From NCBI GenBank assembly GCA_021205375.1, contig JAJPXR010000155.1:1-6765 (forward strand): DNA of 6,765 bases, written 5' to 3'. Origin of the DNA: Clostridiales bacterium. Its GTDB lineage: Bacteria > Bacillota > Clostridia > Oscillospirales > Oscillospiraceae. This document shows, piece by piece, positions 1 to 5,753 of the stretch (the stretch's first letter is position 1; every line of letters starts with the position of its first letter). The position numbers and the translations under genes are program-made. The notes beneath the pieces are model-generated. The model saw only the letters and a list, made by a program, of their open reading frames with translations. It searched no databases and was not told where the DNA came from.

Positions 1-126
1 TCCCTGGCCCACGGTTCCAAGCAATTGGGGCGGGCCGCCGCGGAGCGGCTCATCGACCTGATGGACGGCAAGAACGTCGAGTCGGAGGTCATCCCCTGGG
101 TGCTGGTGGAGAAAGATAGTTGCTGA
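1..126 (+). CDS. LacI-family transcriptional regulator, C-terminal end (partial)
   Basis: Open from the first base in frame 1 to a TGA, giving the last 41 residues of a protein whose beginning lies outside the window. The pattern LGRAAAERLIDLMDGK, about ten residues of linker, then IPWVLVEKDSC at the extreme C-terminus is the usual ending of LacI/GalR-family regulators, whose effector domain finishes with a helix (A..L..LI.G) and a last strand of the type P.LV.R.S. These proteins bind DNA through an N-terminal helix-turn-helix, not visible here, and respond to sugars bound in a periplasmic-binding-protein-like domain. It lies directly upstream of the alpha-galactosidase gene on the same strand, and a CG-centred palindrome of the kind this family binds sits in that gene's promoter. 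It is therefore the likely local repressor, by inference from position. A LacI-like effector domain fused to another DNA-binding domain cannot be excluded from this fragment. Confidence 0.72.
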   Translation, partial: SLAHGSKQLGRAAAERLIDLMDGKNVESEVIPWVLVEKDSC

Positions 127-133
127 AAGAGAA

Positions 134-303
134 TTTTAGCTATTAGCTGTTAGCCGTTAGCCCAGTGCTGCCGGTCTAAAGCGAAGGGCGCGAAACTTCG
201 GTTGGTTGTTAGCGGTTTGTTTTATGTGGCGAATCCAAAGCACAGAGCGAATCGGTCAGCACCACAAAGTTAAAAGCTAGGAGCTAACAGCTAACAGCTA
301 GAA
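134..303. repeat. MITE-like inverted repeat element with 7-bp repeat arms
   Basis: Two 28-bp arms face each other at 134-161 and 276-303. Each arm is four 7-bp units. On the left these are TTTTAGC, TATTAGC, TGTTAGC and CGTTAGC; on the right they are GCTAGGA, GCTAACA, GCTAACA and GCTAGAA. The arms match as an inverted repeat at 23 of 28 positions without gaps. Just inside, GTGCTG-CCGGT (165-175) pairs with ATCGGTCAGCAC (251-262) with one bulged base, so the dyad continues inward. A smaller hairpin, CGAAG/CTTCG, lies at 182-200. There is no open reading frame of note. The size and non-coding content resemble a miniature inverted-repeat element or a REP-like mobile hairpin. No clear target-site duplication was found, so mobility is an inference. 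It sits between the regulator and the alpha-galactosidase promoter and could also stop or process the regulator transcript. Confidence 0.6.
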
Positions 304-385
304 ATCATATGATGTTTTCCAGGTCCAGTGTCCACATCAGGACAGCATTTTATGACATTAGCCTATGGTTCAACAGGGCATGAAC

Positions 386-394
386 TGCTATTAT
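386..394 (+). promoter_or_regulatory. Extended -10 promoter of the alpha-galactosidase gene
   Basis: TGCTATTAT fits the extended -10 pattern TGnTATAAT with one mismatch. No good -35 box sits 16-18 bp upstream; the best hexamer there, TGGTTC at 366-371, is poor. That is acceptable for extended -10 promoters. Transcription would start near 401, leaving a leader of roughly 48 nt before the gene. The placement just upstream of a palindromic operator candidate supports the call. Confidence 0.5.
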
Positions 395-405
395 GCACCC
401 AAATG

Positions 406-423
406 ACCGGATACGTTTCCGGT
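406..423. promoter_or_regulatory. Putative LacI-family operator
   Basis: ACCGGATACGTTTCCGGT is an 18-bp palindrome centred on CG with a single mismatched pair (T412/T417). LacI-family regulators typically bind even-length palindromes with a central CG. It lies about 11 bp downstream of the -10 box, covering roughly +6 to +23, a classic repressor position, and upstream of the RBS at 434-440. The regulator fragment ending at 126 is the natural candidate to bind it. The assignment is inferred from symmetry and position. No second clear copy was seen upstream of the transporter genes. Confidence 0.55.
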
Positions 424-448
424 ACTTTATGCCAAGGAGGAACATGCT

Positions 449-2692
449 ATGCCTATCTTTTATCACGAGCAAGCCAGGGAGTTCCATCTCTGCAACGAAA
501 CGCTCAGCTATATCATTTATGCTCTTCCCAACGGCCATTTGGGACAGCTCTATTACGGAAAACGTCTGCGAGACCGGGAGAGCTTCGCCCATCTGATGGG
601 GAACGGCTGCCGCCCTGTGGCGTCCACCCCCATAAAAGAATACCCCTATTTCTCCCTGGAGTTTTCCATGCAGGAGTACCCCTGCTTCGGCTCCACAGAT
701 TACCGTCAGCCCGCCTTTGAGCTGATCCAGGAGAACGGCAGCCACATCAATGATTTCCGGCTGACCGGTCACAAAATCTACGGCGGCAAGCCGGAGATGG
801 AGGGCCTGCCTCACTCCTACACCGAGGACGACAGCGAGGCCACCACGCTGGAGCTGACGTTGGAGGACCCGCTGACCCAGGTGGAACTGACCCTGTACTA
901 CACGATTTTTGAGGGCGTGGGCGTCATCGCCCGCAGCGCCCGGTTCCGCAACGGCGGCAGCCAGACCCTGCGGCTGGAGCGGGCCATGTCCCTCAGCGTG
1001 GACTTCCCCAACCACGACTTTGAGTGGGTGCAGTTCTCCGGTGCTTGGGGCCGGGAGCGCGCCCCCAAGGTGCGCCCGCTGGAGATGGGCGTCACGGCGG
1101 TGGAGTCCATGCGGGGCCACTCCAGCCCCCACCAGAACCCCTTCGTCATCCTGAAACGCCCCAACGCCGACGAAAACAACGGCGAGGTCTACGGCTTCTC
1201 CCTGGTCTACTCCGGCAACTTCCTGGCCCAGGCCGAGGTGGACACCTACGACGTGACCCGGTTCACCATGGGCATCAACCCCCGGCAGTTCTGCTGGAAG
1301 CTGACCCCCGGCGAGACCTTCCAGACCCCGGAGGCGCTGATGACTTACAGCACAGCGGGCATGAACGGCATGTCCCAGTCTCTCCACAAGCTGCTCCAGA
1401 CCCGCGTGGCCCGGGGCTACTGGCGGGACCGCCCCCGTCCGGTGCTGCTGAACAACTGGGAAGCCACCGGCATGGAGTTCACCGAGGAGAGCGTCCTCAA
1501 CATCGCCAAAAAGGGCGCGGAGGTCGGCGTAGAGCTGTTCGTGTTGGACGACGGCTGGTTCGGCAAGCGCACCGAGTTCTCCGGCCTTGGGGACTGGTTC
1601 GTGGACAAGTCCAAGCTGCCCAACGGCGTCAAGGGCCTGGCCGACAAGGTCAACGCCCTGGGCATGGAGTTCGGCATCTGGATTGAGCCGGAGATGGTCA
1701 ACGAGGACTCCGACCTGTTCCGGGCGCACCCGGAGTATGTCCTCTGCACCCCCGACCGGCGCAAGAGCCTGGGCCGGAACCAACTGGTGCTGGACTTCTC
1801 CAACCCGGAGGTCGTGGATTACATCTATAATATGCTGGTGGAAGCCTTTGACGGGGCCGACCTCGCCTACATCAAGTGGGATATGAACCGCTCCATCACC
1901 GAATGTTACTCCACCCACTGGCCCGCCGACCAGCAGGGCGAGGTCTACCACCGGTACATTCTGGGCGTGTACAGCCTCTATGAGAAGCTCATCGCCAAGT
2001 ACCCCAAGCTGCTCTTTGAGTCCTGCGCCAGCGGCGGCGCCCGGTTCGACGCCGGTATGCTCTACTATGCGCCGCAAGCCTGGTGCAGCGACGACACCGA
2101 CGCCATCGAGCGGGTGAAGATTCAGTACGGCTCCTCCTACGGCTACCCTGTCTCCTCCTGGGGGTCTCATGTCTCCGAGTGCCCCAATCAGCAGACGGGC
2201 CGCACCACCCCCTTGTCCACACGGGCGAACGTGGCCTATTTCGGGGCCTTTGGCTACGAGATGGACCTGAACACCCTGGACGAGGAGGAAATTGCCCTGG
2301 TGAAGAAGCAGGTGGCCTTTATGAAGGCCAACCGCCAGTTAATTCAGTTCGGCACCTTCTACCGGCTGGAGGACCCCTACAAGGGCAACCGGGGGGCCTG
2401 GATGGTGGTCAGCCCGGACAAGCGGGAGGCCATTGTAGGCGTGTACAAGCTGCTGAATGGGGTCAACACCGCCGACCTCCCCTGCATCCGGCTCCAGGGC
2501 CTGGACGAGGGCATGGACTACCGCATCAACGGCGGCGCGACTGCACGCGGCGGCGACGAACTGATGAGCATCGGTCTGCTGCCCCTGGACGCCTCCACCC
2601 AGCCCATGGCCGGGGTCTATGGCGCGGAGGAACAGCCGGACCTGGCCGGAGACTTCGCCTCCTGCCTGTTCCACTTGACCGCCTGTGACTGA
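449..2692 (+). CDS. Alpha-galactosidase, GH36 family, cytoplasmic
   Basis: Predicted to remove terminal alpha-1,6-linked galactose from melibiose, raffinose or stachyose by a retaining double-displacement mechanism. At 747 residues it has the usual length of AgaA/RafA-type GH36 enzymes. An N-terminal beta-sandwich (about 20-285) precedes a TIM barrel (about 290-640) and a C-terminal beta domain. Visible active-site motifs are NNWEAT (W337), FVLDDGWF (D367/D368), IWIEPE (W411), GRNQ (R443), IKWDMNR with the nucleophile D478, FESCASGG (C526), and SDDTD with the acid/base D548. K476, D478 and D548 fall at the same numbers I recall for Geobacillus stearothermophilus AgaA. No signal peptide or membrane segment is present, so it should act on imported sugar. 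The ATG follows AAGGAGG (434-440) at 8 nt, which fixes the start. It appears to be its own transcription unit, with promoter and operator upstream and a terminator downstream. Possible symbols are aga, rafA or galA; none is certain. Confidence 0.96.
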   Translation: MPIFYHEQAREFHLCNETLSYIIYALPNGHLGQLYYGKRLRDRESFAHLMGNGCRPVASTPIKEYPYFSLEFSMQEYPCFGSTDYRQPAFELIQENGSHINDFRLTGHKIYGGKPEMEGLPHSYTEDDSEATTLELTLEDPLTQVELTLYYTIFEGVGVIARSARFRNGGSQTLRLERAMSLSVDFPNHDFEWVQFSGAWGRERAPKVRPLEMGVTAVESMRGHSSPHQNPFVILKRPNADENNGEVYGFSLVYSGNFLAQAEVDTYDVTRFTMGINPRQFCWKLTPGETFQTPEALMTYSTAGMNGMSQSLHKLLQTRVARGYWRDRPRPVLLNNWEATGMEFTEESVLNIAKKGAEVGVELFVLDDGWFGKRTEFSGLGDWFVDKSKLPNGVKGLADKVNALGMEFGIWIEPEMVNEDSDLFRAHPEYVLCTPDRRKSLGRNQLVLDFSNPEVVDYIYNMLVEAFDGADLAYIKWDMNRSITECYSTHWPADQQGEVYHRYILGVYSLYEKLIAKYPKLLFESCASGGARFDAGMLYYAPQAWCSDDTDAIERVKIQYGSSYGYPVSSWGSHVSECPNQQTGRTTPLSTRANVAYFGAFGYEMDLNTLDEEEIALVKKQVAFMKANRQLIQFGTFYRLEDPYKGNRGAWMVVSPDKREAIVGVYKLLNGVNTADLPCIRLQGLDEGMDYRINGGATARGGDELMSIGLLPLDASTQPMAGVYGAEEQPDLAGDFASCLFHLTACD

Positions 2693-2754
2693 CGGCGCTT
2701 TTGGAAACCCTTTTTTCGCCAACAAAACAACAAAACAAGTTCTTTCTCCCCTTG

Positions 2755-2794
2755 CCAGCGGTCTTGGTATCTACCGGGCCGCTGGTTATTTTTT
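2755..2794 (+). terminator. Intrinsic terminator after the alpha-galactosidase gene
   Basis: CCAGCGGTC (2755-2763) pairs with GGCCGCTGG (2777-2785) to form a 9-bp stem including one G-U pair. The loop itself contains a small GGTA/TACC pairing. TTATTTTTT follows immediately at 2786-2794. A GC-rich stem plus a U-run, 62 nt after the stop codon, is a standard rho-independent terminator and separates this gene from the transporter genes. Confidence 0.8.
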
Positions 2795-3043
2795 CGGGAA
2801 AGAAAAAAGCGGGAAACCCCCGATTGGATGGGCCAAAAAAGGGCGAAAATGGGCAATTTCAAAAAGAACCATGCGGATGAAAAATAATAACGGCAAAAGA
2901 TTGGTGAAAATGACGAAAGAGCAATCACGCAGTAAAGTTTTTTAAAAAAGGGAGAAAAGAAGCGAAAACATAGAAAAATGGAAGCAAAAAGTCAAAATAC
3001 AGCCAAAAAACATAGACTGAAAGAAGCAACTAATAGAACTGAC

Positions 3044-3096
3044 TTTGTTAAAAACGACGATTTTTTGACAAAAGGATGAACCAATTTTTTTGGTTT
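3044..3096. promoter_or_regulatory. Two adjacent AT-rich dyads upstream of the binding-protein gene
   Basis: TTTGTTAAAAA (3044-3054) pairs with TTTTTGACAAA (3062-3072) over 11 bp, including one G-T pair, around a 7-nt loop. Five bases further, GAACCAA (3078-3084) pairs with TTGGTTT (3090-3096) around five T residues. The first dyad contains TTGACA (3065-3070), a perfect -35 hexamer, but no -10 box sits at the right distance for it. These could be regulator-binding sites or RNA hairpins; the sequence alone does not decide. Confidence 0.35.
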
Positions 3097-3108
3097 TCAA
3101 GCGGTTTG

Positions 3109-3114
3109 TATAAA
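3109..3114 (+). promoter_or_regulatory. Candidate -10 box, distal promoter of the transporter genes
   Basis: TATAAA preceded by TTTG in an AT-rich stretch. The region 17 bp upstream is only a T-run, not a proper -35 box. If used, it would give a leader of about 175 nt and would probably need an activator. The paired hairpins immediately upstream fit that idea but do not prove it. Confidence 0.3.
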
Positions 3115-3198
3115 TTGCATAAAAATTGTACCTCAAATTTGTCGAAAAAGTCGAACCCGTGAAAAATACTAACATCAAATCATGTAAAACTCACATTT

Positions 3199-3207
3199 TG
3201 CTATACA
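3199..3207 (+). promoter_or_regulatory. Candidate extended -10 promoter of the transporter genes
   Basis: TGCTATACA fits the extended -10 pattern and resembles the TGCTATTAT element before the alpha-galactosidase gene. No recognisable -35 box is present at 16-18 bp. Start of transcription would fall near 3214, giving a leader of about 80 nt before the binding-protein start codon. No palindrome like the one at 406-423 accompanies it. Confidence 0.4.
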
Positions 3208-3282
3208 ACAAAATTCTATGTCGCGGTAAAATCAAATCACCCTCAAGTGTGGGGAAAGCCCACCTATTCTGTGTGATCATGC

Positions 3283-3289
3283 AAGGAGG
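3283..3289 (+). promoter_or_regulatory. Ribosome binding site that fixes the binding-protein start
   Basis: AAGGAGG, 7 nt before ATG at 3297. The reading frame is open further upstream to an ATG at 3126, but the added 57 residues are not signal-like and that ATG has no RBS. The RBS together with the lipoprotein signal that follows sets the start at 3297. Confidence 0.85.
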
Positions 3290-3296
3290 AAAACAC

Positions 3297-4655
3297 ATGA
3301 AACTGAAAAAACTTGTGGCTCTGATCCTGGCGCTGGCAATGGCCCTGTCTCTGGTGGCCTGCGGCGGCTCCAGTTCCAGCAGCACCACCACCACCGGCGA
3401 CAGCAGCACCACTACTGCCAGTTCCGACGGCAGCTACAGTGTTACTGAGCTGACGGTCAACATCTGGGACAACAACCAGTTGGACGGTCTGCAGCAGATC
3501 GCCGACGAGTGGACCGAGACCTCTGGCGTTTCCGTCAACATCAACGTGGTTGACTGGGACAACTACTGGACCCTGCTGGAAGCCGGCGCTTCCGGCGGCG
3601 ACATGCCCGACGTGTTCTGGATGCACTCCAACACCTCTCAGATGTACATGGAGAACGACCTGCTCCTGAACCTGGACGACTACATCGCGGCGGACGACGA
3701 CATCGACCTGGCCAACTACTACGAGGGCATCGTTGATCTGTACAACTCCGACGGTGTGCAGTACGCAGTGCCCAAGGACCATGACACCATCGCCCTGCTG
3801 TACAACAAGGCCATCTTCGACGAGTATGGCATCGACTATCCCACCGACGACTGGAGCTGGGATGACGTTCTGGCTGCTGCTACCGCCATCACCGAGGCCG
3901 GCGCTGACGACGGCGTCTATGGCTTCGCTATGAACACCTCCAACAACCAGGACGGCTGGTACAACCTGATCTATGGTTACGGCGGAGAGGTCGTCACTGA
4001 GGACCACACTGACACCACCATCGACAGCGATGCGTCCAAGGCCGGCATGGAGATGATGCGTCAGATCCTTGAGGTCAGCGTTGACCAGACCACCGTGGCC
4101 GAAACCGGCACCGACTCCCTGTTTATGTCCGGCAAGGTCGCCATGATCACCCAGGGCTCCTGGATGGTCATTCAGTTCTACGAAGCTGAGAACGCCGATG
4201 ATTACGTCTGGGTCGAGATTCCCTACTGCGACGTGAACGGCAACGGTGAGTGCGATGACGGCGAGCGCGTCTCCTCCTACAATGGCCTCGGCTGGGCTGC
4301 TTCCTACAGCACTGCCGATCCTCAGGCCGCTTACGACTTGATCTCCTGGTTCTGCAACTATGACAACCAGGTCAAGCAGGCTGAGCTGGGCGTGACCATG
4401 GCCGGCTATGTGGGCGCTGACGAGGCGTTCTCCACCGCCTTCGGCGACATGGACGTTTCCGCCTTCCTGAAGGTCGAGGAAGATGGCACCCTGTTCTTCC
4501 GTCCCTACACCCGTAACACCACTGTTTGGGAGGACGCCCTCCAGCAGACCGGCTGCTTCCTGGATGCCTGGCTGGATCCCTCCGATCCTGATCTGATGAG
4601 CCAGGCCTGCGACAGCGCGGCCGAGATCATCAGGAATGCCATCGCCGAGGAGTAA
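3297..4655 (+). CDS. ABC sugar transporter, substrate-binding lipoprotein (SBP_bac_1, CUT1 type)
   Basis: Predicted to capture an oligosaccharide at the outer face of the membrane and pass it to the permeases encoded downstream. The 452-residue product starts with MKLKKL, a hydrophobic stretch and the lipobox LVAC, so C22 should be lipidated. A Ser/Thr-rich linker (about 25-45) follows. The mature part has the family-1 extracellular solute-binding pattern: an early strand with TVNIWD, GGDMPDVFW (about residues 100-108), YAVPKDHDTIALLYNK, and MSGKVAMITQGSW in the second lobe. Residues 312-323 (DVNGNGECDDGE) form an EF-hand-like loop flanked by cysteines C311 and C319, unusual for this family. 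The mature protein is strongly acidic. Alpha-galactoside specificity (RafE/MsmE-like) is inferred from the neighbouring galactosidase; sequence alone says only CUT1 sugar binding. The start is set by the RBS at 3283-3289. A terminator-like structure lies 55 nt after the stop. Confidence 0.93.
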   Translation: MKLKKLVALILALAMALSLVACGGSSSSSTTTTGDSSTTTASSDGSYSVTELTVNIWDNNQLDGLQQIADEWTETSGVSVNINVVDWDNYWTLLEAGASGGDMPDVFWMHSNTSQMYMENDLLLNLDDYIAADDDIDLANYYEGIVDLYNSDGVQYAVPKDHDTIALLYNKAIFDEYGIDYPTDDWSWDDVLAAATAITEAGADDGVYGFAMNTSNNQDGWYNLIYGYGGEVVTEDHTDTTIDSDASKAGMEMMRQILEVSVDQTTVAETGTDSLFMSGKVAMITQGSWMVIQFYEAENADDYVWVEIPYCDVNGNGECDDGERVSSYNGLGWAASYSTADPQAAYDLISWFCNYDNQVKQAELGVTMAGYVGADEAFSTAFGDMDVSAFLKVEEDGTLFFRPYTRNTTVWEDALQQTGCFLDAWLDPSDPDLMSQACDSAAEIIRNAIAEE

Positions 4656-4692
4656 TCTCCTGCAGGTTTTTCCCGACGTTCCTACAGCCCAA

Positions 4693-4767
4693 ACTGTTGA
4701 CTGAACGCAGGCGGGCCAAACCCCATCGTTTGGCCCGCTTGTTTTATTCAAACGTTCAGACAGCAGT
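4693..4767. repeat. Long-range dyad enclosing the intercistronic hairpin
   Basis: ACTGTTGACTGAACG (4693-4707) and CGTTCAGACAGCAGT (4753-4767) are inverted copies with one mismatch (A4700/A4760) and one G-U pair over 15 positions. They enclose the terminator-like hairpin at 4709-4740 and its U-tract. In transcripts that read through, this would fold into a stacked double stem. In transcripts ending at the U-tract, the 3' arm would be missing. Confidence 0.6.
4709..4749 (+). terminator. Terminator-like hairpin between binding protein and permeases
   Basis: GCGGGCCAAAC (4711-4721) pairs perfectly with GTTTGGCCCGC (4728-4738) around a 6-nt loop; A4709-T4740 and a G-U pair extend it to 13 bp. A U-rich tail, TTGTTTTATT, follows. 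Lying inside an apparent operon, it probably acts as a partial terminator and RNA 3' stabiliser. That would give more binding protein than permease, as is common for ABC importers. The attenuating role is inferred; the structure is seen directly. Confidence 0.75.
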
Positions 4768-4830
4768 ATAACAGCAGCGTAACACCCCCACAACATCCTT
4801 TTTTCATTACAAAATCCAAGGAGGGAGAGT

Positions 4831-5736
4831 ATGAAAGAAAAAAAGGGTATGACGAAGGCGGAGAAGAACACCGCCATGTGGGCTTATCTGTTCGTAGCTC
4901 CTACGATGATCGGCCTCATCATTCTGAACTTCTACCCCATCTTTAACACCATCTACCAGGCATTCTGCAAGACCGGTGACTTCGGCAAGGGCAACACCTT
5001 CGTCGGCTTCGCTAACTTCCAGAGCCTGATCGTGGGCAGCAACTCCGCCGAGTTCTGGCAGTCCCTGCTCAACACCGTCAAGTACGCCATCATCGAGGTG
5101 CCTTTCTCCATCGTCATCGCCCTGGTGCTGGCCGTTTTCCTGAACCGGAAAAAGATGCACGGTGTCACTGTCTACCGCACCCTCTTCTTCATGCCTATGG
5201 TCTGTGCCCCCGCAGCCGTGGCCATGGTCTGGAAGTGGCTGTACAACCAGCAGTTCGGCCTCATCAACAACATCTTCGGCACCAGCATCGCCTGGATCTC
5301 CAACCCCAGCATCGCCTGGATCTCCGTTGGCATCATCGGCGTGTGGTCCATCATCGGTTACAACATGGTGCTGTTCATCTCCGGCTTGCAGGAGATTCCC
5401 GGCGACTATTATGAGGCCGCCGAGATCGACGGCGCCACCGGCATCCGTCAGTTCTTCAGCATCACCATTCCTCTGCTCAGCCCCACCACCTTCTTCATCG
5501 TCCAGACTCGTATCATCGGCGCTCTGACCGTGTTCGACCTGATGTTCATGGTGATGGACAAGACCAACCAGGCTTTGCCCAAGGTCCAGTCCGTGGTTTA
5601 CGTGTTCTACACCTACGCTTTCACCAACGGCAACAAGGGCATGGGCGCGGCTGTCGTCTGCCTGTTGCTGGTCTTCATCCTGATTATTACGCTCATCTTG
5701 CAATCCTGCGAGAAGAAGTTCGTATTCTATAACTGA
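4831..5736 (+). CDS. ABC sugar transporter permease, MalF/UgpA-like (CUT1)
   Basis: First of two membrane subunits forming the import channel. The 301-residue protein has six likely membrane spans, near 18-38, 84-104, 113-136, 160-184, 219-241 and 271-290, the usual core for LacF/MsmF/UgpA-type permeases, which lack the large extra loop of E. coli MalF. The EAA loop, YYEAAEIDGATGIRQFF then ITIPLLSP, starts with EAA at 195-197 and the conserved Gly at 201; it is the docking site for the ATPase. TLFFMPMVCAPAAVAMVWKW is typical of the family. An 8-residue in-phase repeat (SIAWIS at 152-157 and 160-165) lies before the fourth span. AAGGAGG (4818-4824) sits 6 nt before the ATG, which favours this start over the ATG at 4849. 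It follows the binding-protein gene after 175 bp and precedes the second permease by 17 bp. RafF/MsmF-like by context; the exact substrate is not fixed by sequence. Confidence 0.94.
   Translation: MKEKKGMTKAEKNTAMWAYLFVAPTMIGLIILNFYPIFNTIYQAFCKTGDFGKGNTFVGFANFQSLIVGSNSAEFWQSLLNTVKYAIIEVPFSIVIALVLAVFLNRKKMHGVTVYRTLFFMPMVCAPAAVAMVWKWLYNQQFGLINNIFGTSIAWISNPSIAWISVGIIGVWSIIGYNMVLFISGLQEIPGDYYEAAEIDGATGIRQFFSITIPLLSPTTFFIVQTRIIGALTVFDLMFMVMDKTNQALPKVQSVVYVFYTYAFTNGNKGMGAAVVCLLLVFILIITLILQSCEKKFVFYN
5282..5325 (+). repeat. 20-bp direct repeat inside the first permease gene
   Basis: CCAGCATCGCCTGGATCTCC occurs at 5282-5301 and again at 5306-5325, separated by 4 bp. The 24-bp period keeps the reading frame and duplicates the peptide SIAWIS with two residues between copies. 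It lies just before membrane span four. It could be a recent small duplication or a chance result of similar residues with the same codons. Confidence 0.8.
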
Positions 5737-5753
5737 GAAAGGGGGAACAATTA

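Larger units (their letters stand above)
2795..3296 (+). other. AT-rich gene-free leader region before the transporter genes
   Basis: About 500 bases without a credible gene. The first part (about 2860-3040) is strikingly A-rich and T-poor on the + strand, with many short A-tracts, which may give intrinsic bending. The middle holds two adjacent hairpins (3044-3072 and 3078-3096), then a TATAAA box (3109-3114). Further on are an extended -10 (3199-3207), a small GTGGG/CCCAC hairpin (3249-3263) and the RBS of the binding-protein gene. Short reading frames on both strands here are lysine- or phenylalanine-rich composition products with no motif, and were not accepted as genes. Confidence 0.6.

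Noticed and set aside
134..303. CRISPR array made of the TTAGC repeats
   Set aside because: The units are only 7 bp, contiguous without spacers, and arranged as two inverted arms, which is not CRISPR architecture.
350..2170. 606-residue open frame on the minus strand opposite the alpha-galactosidase
   Set aside because: It mirrors a confirmed GH36 gene. Its product is a low-complexity Gly/Val/His/Ala-rich sequence without domains, a product of the GC-rich third positions of the real gene.
2685..2945. 86-residue open frame after the alpha-galactosidase gene
   Set aside because: It overlaps the terminator at 2755-2794, has no RBS, and is a lysine-rich translation of A-rich DNA.
3092..3112. 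Possible catabolite-responsive element (CcpA cre site) before the transporter genes
   Set aside because: Read on the minus strand, the AAACCGCTT core fits only partly; several conserved positions of the cre consensus are wrong.
3126..3296. Upstream extension of the binding-protein gene to an earlier ATG
   Set aside because: The extra 57 residues have no RBS and would bury the lipoprotein signal internally. The ATG at 3297 has AAGGAGG at 7 nt and begins a textbook lipoprotein signal.
4741..4772. Possible separate promoter for the permease genes (TATAAC at 4767-4772)
   Set aside because: No -35 box at a workable distance, and the box overlaps the 3' arm of the outer dyad. Read-through from the binding-protein promoter explains expression more simply.
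3264..4877. 537-residue open frame on the minus strand opposite the binding-protein gene
   Set aside because: Val/Gly/His-rich sequence without motifs. It runs through a terminator hairpin and overlaps a well-supported lipoprotein gene with its own RBS.
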